DNA from: a virus
IMG/VR virus record: IMGVR_UViG_3300044641_000215
Location: 1-25,264 of that record
DNA length: 25,264 nt
Reading direction: 5' to 3' (one strand)
In this document: positions 20,776 to 25,264 of the stretch, one piece after another
Layout of the letters: each line of letters begins with the position of its first letter
Numbering within the stretch: the first letter of the stretch is position 1
Position numbers and translations under genes: made by a program
The notes under the pieces: generated by a model
Database searches by the model: none
The model's input: only the letters and a program-made list of their open reading frames with translations
What the model was told of the DNA's origin: nothing

Positions 20776-21270
20776 ATGGATAAGTCTAATTTTATTCTTA
20801 CAAAAGAATTATTGCAAAAGCATTTTGAGTACAAAGATGGCAATTTGTATTGGAAAACCAAAGGTACGGGCATTTTACGAGAACGATCTGGTTGGGTTGA
20901 TGGGCTTGGATATGCTTGTATTGGGTTTAAAAGAAAAACGTACAAAGCGCACAGATTGATTTATTTGATGCACCACGGTTATTTGCCTAAGATTGTTGAC
21001 CACATTGATGGAAACCCTAAAAACAATCAAATTGCCAATTTGCGTGAAGCACAAATGATTGAAAACGTGTGGAATCAAAAGAAACGTAGTACAAACACAA
21101 CTGGCGTTAAAGGTATTAGTTACAGTAAAAAAGCCAAAAAATACACGGCTAGATGCATGAGTAACGGGGTTAGCTTTTTTATAGGTCAATTTGATAAACT
21201 TGAAGATGCAACCCAAAATTTAATGGCGTTTAGAAATAAAGCTCACGGTTCTTTTGCTAGACATGAATAG
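20776..21270 (+). CDS. Second HNH homing-type endonuclease, paralogue of the first
   Basis: A 164-aa protein with AAGGAG 7 nt before the ATG. HNH core at about 58-90: KAHRLIYLMHHGYLPKIVDH, then IDGNPKNNQIANLR. The C-terminal domain (about 108-160) has TTGVKGISYSKKAKKYTARC followed by FIGQFDKLEDATQ, the AP2-like DNA-binding motif. It shares layout and the ARH ending with the protein at 19103 (FARHQ there, FARHE here). It is less A/T-rich than that gene but still more so than its neighbours. It stands alone, with its own leader hairpin, and looks inserted between the DUF5856 and 21280 genes. Confidence 0.85.
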   Translation: MDKSNFILTKELLQKHFEYKDGNLYWKTKGTGILRERSGWVDGLGYACIGFKRKTYKAHRLIYLMHHGYLPKIVDHIDGNPKNNQIANLREAQMIENVWNQKKRSTNTTGVKGISYSKKAKKYTARCMSNGVSFFIGQFDKLEDATQNLMAFRNKAHGSFARHE

Positions 21271-21279
21271 GATACAAAA

Positions 21280-21432
21280 ATGAAAGCGGGACTCTACGCC
21301 AATATTCTTGCTAAACAAGAGCGCATCAAAGCCGGCAGCGGCGAGAAAATGAGAAAGCCAGGCGATCCAGGCGCACCCACGGCTAAAGACTTCAAAGAAT
21401 CAGCCAAGACAGCCAAGGACAACAAGAAATGA
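21280..21432 (+). CDS. Conserved small phage protein, unknown function
   Basis: A 50-aa protein. KAGLYANILAKQERIKAGSG, EKMRKPGDPGAPTAKDFKES and the basic end TAKDNKK are a recognisable small family placed right before DUF6321-like genes and terminase in many phages. It is basic and probably disordered. The stop overlaps the next start (ATGA), which supports a real gene. No function known. Confidence 0.65.
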   Translation: MKAGLYANILAKQERIKAGSGEKMRKPGDPGAPTAKDFKESAKTAKDNKK

Positions 21433-21713
21433 CAGCGGCTTGGCAACGCAAGGAAGGACAAAACCCTGCTGGCGGTCTAAATGCCAAGGGTCGAGCTAGT
21501 GCCAAAGCAGAAGGCATGAACCTTAAGCCACCCGTTAAGTCAGGTGACAACCCACGCAGAGCCAGTTTTCTCGCACGAATGGGCAATATGCCAGGGCCAA
21601 TGGAAAAGGATGGGAAACCGACCAGACTAGCCCTAGCCTTAAAAGCATGGGGCGCATCAAGCAAAGAAGATGCAAGGTCAAAAGCTAAGAATATCAGCAA
21701 ACGCAATAAGTAA
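21429..21713 (+). CDS. DUF6321-type small basic protein
   Basis: A 94-aa basic protein starting at an ATGA overlap. Motifs in order: AWQRKEGQNPAGGLNAKGRA (about 4-23), LKPPVKSGDNPRRASFLARM (about 32-51), GNMPGP, KDGKPTRLALALKAWGASSK (about 60-79) and a basic tail. This layout matches DUF6321 proteins of phages. Function unknown. Such genes sit next to terminase often enough that a DNA-packaging accessory role can be imagined, but nothing in the sequence shows it. Confidence 0.75.
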   Translation: MTAAWQRKEGQNPAGGLNAKGRASAKAEGMNLKPPVKSGDNPRRASFLARMGNMPGPMEKDGKPTRLALALKAWGASSKEDARSKAKNISKRNK

Positions 21714-21757
21714 GCTAAACTTAACCAATCTTAAATCTAAGACCATTGAGAAAAGAT

Positions 21758-22054
21758 ATGGCAGTTAAAAAACAATTAACAAATATTAAAGGTGCAGGCA
21801 GACCCAAGGGAGTGCCTAACAAATCCACTACAAAGGCTCGTGAGGCGATTGCAGCATTTGTTGATGGTAATGCACACTTATTACAAACGTGGCTTGAGCA
21901 GATCGCTGTAGATGATCGATATGGGCCAAAGACAGCATTTGAATGTTTTATGGCTGTTGCTGAGTACCACGTTCCTAAACTTGCACGAACCGAACATACT
22001 GGCGCTAATGATGGCCCGATTGAAATGGTGGTCAAGTGGCAAGACGGGAAGTAA
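21758..22054 (+). CDS. terS: Putative terminase small subunit
   Basis: A 98-aa protein; the ATG at 21758 follows GAGAAAAGAT, and an upstream TTG at 21746 is not needed. The start is basic with GRPKGVPNKSTTKAREAIAA (about 13-32), then a helix with ECFMAVAEYHVPKLARTEHT (about 65-84). This GRPKG...KAREAI...VAEYHxPKLAR pattern is typical of small DNA-recognising proteins just before TerL in podoviruses. Its end overlaps TerL by 19 nt. It would recognise the packaging site and start cutting. Assigned by motif and position. Confidence 0.7.
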   Translation: MAVKKQLTNIKGAGRPKGVPNKSTTKAREAIAAFVDGNAHLLQTWLEQIAVDDRYGPKTAFECFMAVAEYHVPKLARTEHTGANDGPIEMVVKWQDGK

Positions 22055-23373
22055 CGCTGCCCTACTCTCCACGGGGCGCTTTCAAGCCATTCCACAACCG
22101 CACCGAACGTTGGGCTTGCCTTGTTGCACACCGACGAGCCGGCAAAACAGTCGCAGCCATTAACGATATTGTTCGGGCTGCACTCATGTGCAAAAGCACA
22201 AACCCACTATTTGCATACATTGCGCCATTTCGTAGCCAGGCTAAGTCTGTGGCTTGGGATTACCTAAAACACTTTGCAGCACCAGTTCTCGCATCATCCA
22301 ACGAGGCCGAGCTGACCATTGAGCTTATAACTGGCGGCAAGATACGCTTGTTTGGGGCTGACAACGCAGATGCAATGCGGGGGCTAGGCTTTGATGGCGT
22401 GTTTATGGACGAATATGGGGACTTCAGGCCATCAGTCTGGGGTAACGTTATTCGACCAACATTGTCAGACAAGCAAGGTTGGGCTGTGTTCGCTGGTACG
22501 CCAAAGGGTAAGAACCAGTTTTGGCAGATATTTGAAACAGCTAAGAAAACGCCTGACGAGTGGTTTCACCTTGTTCTCAAGGCTAGTGAGTCTGGGCTAC
22601 TGCCTGACACAGAGCTACGAGCAGCTGCCGCACAGATCAGCGATGACCAGTTTTTACAAGAGTATGAGTGTTCGTTTGAGGCGGCAATCCTTGGTGCTTT
22701 CTATGGCGAGGACATTCGTAAGATTACAGATGCCGGTCAGGTCAGGCGTGTTGATTACGATCCGCACCTACCTACATACACGGCTTGGGACTTGGGCTAC
22801 CGAGATGACACGGCGATTTGGTGGTATCAGGTCGTTCGTAACGAAATCCACATCATTGATTATTTTGCAATAAGTGGTGCAAACATTGCAGAAATAGCTA
22901 AAATAGTCGTAGAAAAGCCGTATAAATACGCAAAACATTACCTACCGCACGATGCGAGGGCTAAAACACTAGCGGCAGCGGGTAAGTCGGTAATTGAGCA
23001 ATTGAGTGAGTATCTAGGCATCAACAATATGGCGATTGTGCCTGACTTGTCGGTGCAAGATGGGATTCAGGCGGTGCGTCAGATGTTGCCGCAATGTTGG
23101 TTTGACAGCAAACGAACGCACGATGGGCTAGAGGCACTAAGGCAATATCAGCGGGAATATGACGAGGACAAGAAGGCATTTAGGCAAACGCCCAGGCATG
23201 ATTGGACAAGCCACCCAGCAGATGCGTTCCGAATGTTGGCGATTGCTTGGAGGCTAGAGCCAAAGGTTAAGCAGCCAGATATGGTTAAGCCGTTGATTGT
23301 CGGGCCTGAGAACACAGTAACTTTGAATGATATGTGGGCAACCCACACAACAAACCGGAGTAGAAGATTATGA
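22036..23373 (+). CDS. terL: Terminase large subunit
   Basis: A 445-aa protein; the start at GTG 22036 (protein MARREVTLPYSP) is chosen because the family starts near this point. Walker A: AHRRAGKT (31-38). Walker B: VFMDE (122-126). Coupling motif: AGTPKG (153-158). The nuclease domain begins at TAWDLGYRDDTAIWWY (249-264; Asp252) and ends with SHPADAFRML near 405-415, the last acidic residue of the RNase H-like site. It cleaves concatemers and pumps DNA into the head through the portal, whose gene is three genes downstream. The ATPase and nuclease parts are complete. Confidence 0.92.
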   Translation: MARREVTLPYSPRGAFKPFHNRTERWACLVAHRRAGKTVAAINDIVRAALMCKSTNPLFAYIAPFRSQAKSVAWDYLKHFAAPVLASSNEAELTIELITGGKIRLFGADNADAMRGLGFDGVFMDEYGDFRPSVWGNVIRPTLSDKQGWAVFAGTPKGKNQFWQIFETAKKTPDEWFHLVLKASESGLLPDTELRAAAAQISDDQFLQEYECSFEAAILGAFYGEDIRKITDAGQVRRVDYDPHLPTYTAWDLGYRDDTAIWWYQVVRNEIHIIDYFAISGANIAEIAKIVVEKPYKYAKHYLPHDARAKTLAAAGKSVIEQLSEYLGINNMAIVPDLSVQDGIQAVRQMLPQCWFDSKRTHDGLEALRQYQREYDEDKKAFRQTPRHDWTSHPADAFRMLAIAWRLEPKVKQPDMVKPLIVGPENTVTLNDMWATHTTNRSRRL

Positions 23374-23684
23374 GCGGCGTACCACAACCTTATAAATATC
23401 AATACGAACACGTTGCTGTAAGCCAAACAGCACAAGTCTTAGGCGGCACAGGCGCAACTGGTGACTATATCCATCGTTTGCTATGCACCGTGTCTACAGC
23501 TGCCACAGGCAACGTAATTTTGCTAGATGGCACAGGGTTTTCACACACGATTCAACCAGCTTTGCCAGGCTCAGGCATTGGTCAATACAATATTGAGATT
23601 AACGCTATCTCTCGCAATGGCCCGTGGAAAGTTACAACTGGCGCAGGGGTAGAAGTGTTAGCAATTGGCATCTTTAGCGCATGA
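23370..23684 (+). CDS. Small beta-rich virion protein between terminase and glycosyltransferase
   Basis: A 104-aa protein in an ATGA overlap with TerL. It is beta-rich: QTAQVLGGTGATGDYIHRLL (about 19-38), VSTAATGNVILLDGTGFSHT and WKVTTGAGVEVLAIGIFSA at the end, with an even T/G pattern typical of small phage decoration or surface domains. No signal or catalytic motif. Probably a virion component. Its stop overlaps the glycosyltransferase start (ATGA). Confidence 0.55.
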   Translation: MSGVPQPYKYQYEHVAVSQTAQVLGGTGATGDYIHRLLCTVSTAATGNVILLDGTGFSHTIQPALPGSGIGQYNIEINAISRNGPWKVTTGAGVEVLAIGIFSA

Positions 23685-24271
23685 TCGTAGCAAGCGTATT
23701 ACGGTCAGGTGGTGATTTCAAGCCTGAACACGTTTATGCTTTGCAAAAGATGTGCGCTAAGTATCTGCCACCGCATGAGTTTGTTTGTCTGTCAGACGTT
23801 GAGCTAAAGTGCAAAACTATCCCTTTGTTGCATGATTGGGTTGGTTGGTGGGCAAAGATGGAGTTGTTTAGGCTACCAAGTGCGCTGTACTTTGACCTAG
23901 ATACTGTCTTGACTGGTGACTGTACGGCAATGATTGAGGCGGCAAAGCAGCATGACTTTGTGATTATGCGTGACGTTTATCGGGGTCAGTACAACCCGAA
24001 AGCTATGCAAAGTAGCATGATGTATTGGTCGAAACCTGTTGATTTGTACGATAAATTTGCAGCATTACAGATGTATACGGCGGGTGGTGACCAGGCTTAC
24101 ATTGAACACTTTATGCGGGACAAAGTGACGTATTGGCAGGATATTGCAGATGGGATTGTGAGTTTTAAGGCTGATGTGCTGCCCAAAGGGGTAGACGATG
24201 CCAAGGTGGTGATATTCCACGGCAAACCTAGACCGTGGGAACAAACAAGGATACCGTATGAAATTGGTTGA
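23681..24271 (+). CDS. Glycosyltransferase, DxD-type
   Basis: A 196-aa protein starting in an ATGA overlap. LYFDLDTVLTGD (69-80) has a DxD metal-binding site (Asp72, Asp74) embedded in hydrophobic residues, as in GT8-like and related GT-A folds. Further features: WVGWWAKMELFRL (53-65), GGDQAYIEHFM and a late HGKPRPWE (about 180-187). It would move a sugar from a nucleotide sugar to an acceptor. Acceptor candidates are host surface glycans, a virion protein or modified DNA; none is shown. It overlaps FkbM by 14 nt, suggesting a two-gene modification unit. Confidence 0.7.
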   Translation: MIVASVLRSGGDFKPEHVYALQKMCAKYLPPHEFVCLSDVELKCKTIPLLHDWVGWWAKMELFRLPSALYFDLDTVLTGDCTAMIEAAKQHDFVIMRDVYRGQYNPKAMQSSMMYWSKPVDLYDKFAALQMYTAGGDQAYIEHFMRDKVTYWQDIADGIVSFKADVLPKGVDDAKVVIFHGKPRPWEQTRIPYEIG

Positions 24272-24869
24272 AGGCTGGCAAGTTCCCGATATTGACGAGT
24301 GCTGCATTAACGCACTCTTGGTTGAGCTGCCAGACTTGAATGTAAGCTATACCCATTTAAACCAATTCCGCACAGTCATTCAGGCAGGCGGCAACATTGG
24401 CGTTTATCCCGCTACGATGGCAAGGCAATTTGAGCGTGTCATTACAGTTGAGCCTGATACGCTTAATTATCAATATTTGCTATTGAATGTCTTAGGCATC
24501 GACAACATTGAGCATCACTGGGCAGCATTTGGTGACAAACACGGCACAGCGGCGGTCGATCATCCGTATCCTGAGAACATTGGGGCGCATCAGTTAAAGG
24601 CAGGCAACGATATTAAAGTCATGCCAATTGATGCCCTAGAGGTAGACGATTGCGACTTTATTCAACTAGACATTGAAGGTTACGAGCACCTGGCTATCTT
24701 GGGCGCTGAACAAACAATCAAGAGAACGTATCCAGTTATCACGCTAGAGCTTAAAGGCTTGGGCAGTCGGTATGGGTACAGCGACGAGGACACAATCAAC
24801 TTACTCCAAGATTGGGGTTATGAGATTGTCGGGCGGGTAAACCGTGACGTAATTTTTGCGAGATACTAA
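24258..24869 (+). CDS. FkbM-family SAM-dependent methyltransferase
   Basis: A 203-aa protein. VIQAGGNIGVYPATMARQF (40-58) is the glycine-rich SAM-binding loop, VITVEPD (61-67) supplies the ribose-binding acid, and QLDIEGYEHLAILGA (136-150) is the diagnostic FkbM segment. It probably methylates a sugar or a glycan end. With the glycosyltransferase before it, it forms a glycan-modifying pair that is not part of normal head assembly. It ends 1 nt before the portal start. Family is secure, substrate unknown. Confidence 0.8.
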   Translation: MKLVEGWQVPDIDECCINALLVELPDLNVSYTHLNQFRTVIQAGGNIGVYPATMARQFERVITVEPDTLNYQYLLLNVLGIDNIEHHWAAFGDKHGTAAVDHPYPENIGAHQLKAGNDIKVMPIDALEVDDCDFIQLDIEGYEHLAILGAEQTIKRTYPVITLELKGLGSRYGYSDEDTINLLQDWGYEIVGRVNRDVIFARY

Positions 24870-24870
24870 G

Positions 24871-25264
24871 ATGGAAGCATTGACCGGCGTTCAGAAGTGG
24901 CTAAATGTAATCAGCCAATACGACAATGAGTTCAAGAAGTGGGAAGCTCGCACAAATAAGATTGTGAGGCGCTATCGTGATGACAACCGCAATCAGAACA
25001 CGAACGAAACCGCTAAATTTAACATTCTGTGGTCTAACGTACAGACGCTGATCCCTGCGGTATATGCCAGACTACCAAAGGCTGACGTATCTCGACGTTT
25101 TGGTGATAACGACCCAGTTGCCCGTGTTGCCAGCCAATTGATTGAACGTGCATTGGACTTTGAGATCGAGCATTACACCGATTTCAGATCGACCATGAAA
25201 CACGCAGTTGAGGACAGATTCTTGGGTGGTCGAGGCGTGGCATGGGTGCGCTACGAGCCGCACG
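24871..25264 (+). CDS. Portal protein, 3' partial
   Basis: The first 131 codons, open to the window edge. EFKKWEARTNKIVRRYRDDN (about 22-41), KFNILWSNVQTLIPAVYARLPK (about 50-71, quoted across its hydrophobic core) and RASQLIERALDF-like ASQLIERALDFEIEHY are the opening of the P22-like portal family. Position after terminase agrees. The ring it forms is the DNA entry port and would meet the adaptor gene at the window's left end. The missing part, about 450-600 residues in the family, lies outside. Confidence 0.8.
   Translation, partial: MEALTGVQKWLNVISQYDNEFKKWEARTNKIVRRYRDDNRNQNTNETAKFNILWSNVQTLIPAVYARLPKADVSRRFGDNDPVARVASQLIERALDFEIEHYTDFRSTMKHAVEDRFLGGRGVAWVRYEPH

Noticed and set aside
21392-22131. 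Long minus-strand frames opposite DUF6321 and TerS/TerL
   Set aside because: They mirror well-supported plus-strand genes and contain no motif.

Overview
The window is double-stranded DNA phage sequence. It holds two blocks of tightly packed plus-strand genes separated by a short minus-strand regulatory arm. There are no housekeeping genes, tRNA or rRNA. The tail order (head-tail adaptor, tail hub, Q/A-rich ejection-type proteins, short fibres) and the absence of tape-measure, sheath or tube genes point to a short-tailed (podovirus-like) phage with a P22-like tail plan. Moderate GC, Gram-negative-type lysis genes and several small proteins resembling those of phages of Burkholderiales and other Proteobacteria suggest a freshwater proteobacterial host. 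That host call is inference.

Layout. (1) 3-10445, plus: virion genes. They run from a head-tail adaptor and a P22 gp10-like hub to ejection-type proteins and three fibre or surface proteins. A GNAT acetyltransferase and a PP-loop sulfonucleotide-reductase-like enzyme are embedded among them. (2) 10432-12392, plus: lysis cassette with a tiny membrane protein not longer than 38 aa, a membrane-anchored coiled coil, a holin, an unknown single-pass membrane protein and a GH108 endolysin. (3) 12361-13523, minus: five overlapping small genes ending upstream in a winged-helix protein. (4) 13524-14076: a 553-nt gene-free region full of inverted repeats, with a probable structured RNA or terminator on the minus strand. 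(5) 14077-14292, minus: a YdaS/Cro-like repressor. (6) 14399-16273, plus: recombination operon (ERF annealase, SSB, small ORF, PD-(D/E)XK exonuclease), closed by an intrinsic terminator. (7) 16460-21713, plus: a train of small early genes, two HNH homing-type endonucleases, a Ref-like nuclease, a RusA resolvase and a DUF5856 protein. (8) 21758-25264, plus: terminase small and large subunits, a surface-type protein, a glycosyltransferase, an FkbM methyltransferase and the start of the portal gene.

The window ends inside the portal and begins at the head-tail adaptor. If this is a circular or circularly permuted genome, the missing piece should hold the rest of the portal, scaffold and major capsid. 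No integrase, replicative helicase, primase or polymerase is recognisable here.

The most notable signal is regulatory. A near-identical box (TGTTTAGAT-R-S-CTTAAT-R-T) lies over the spacer and -10 of three promoters: the ERF operon, the 16460 operon and the minus-strand operon. A fourth, variant box abuts the repressor start codon. This looks like one regulon of the YdaS/Cro-like protein. Two noncoding stretches have long-range complementarity that suggests undescribed structured RNAs: the minus-strand element at 13873-14030 and the pseudoknot-like element at 19014-19080.
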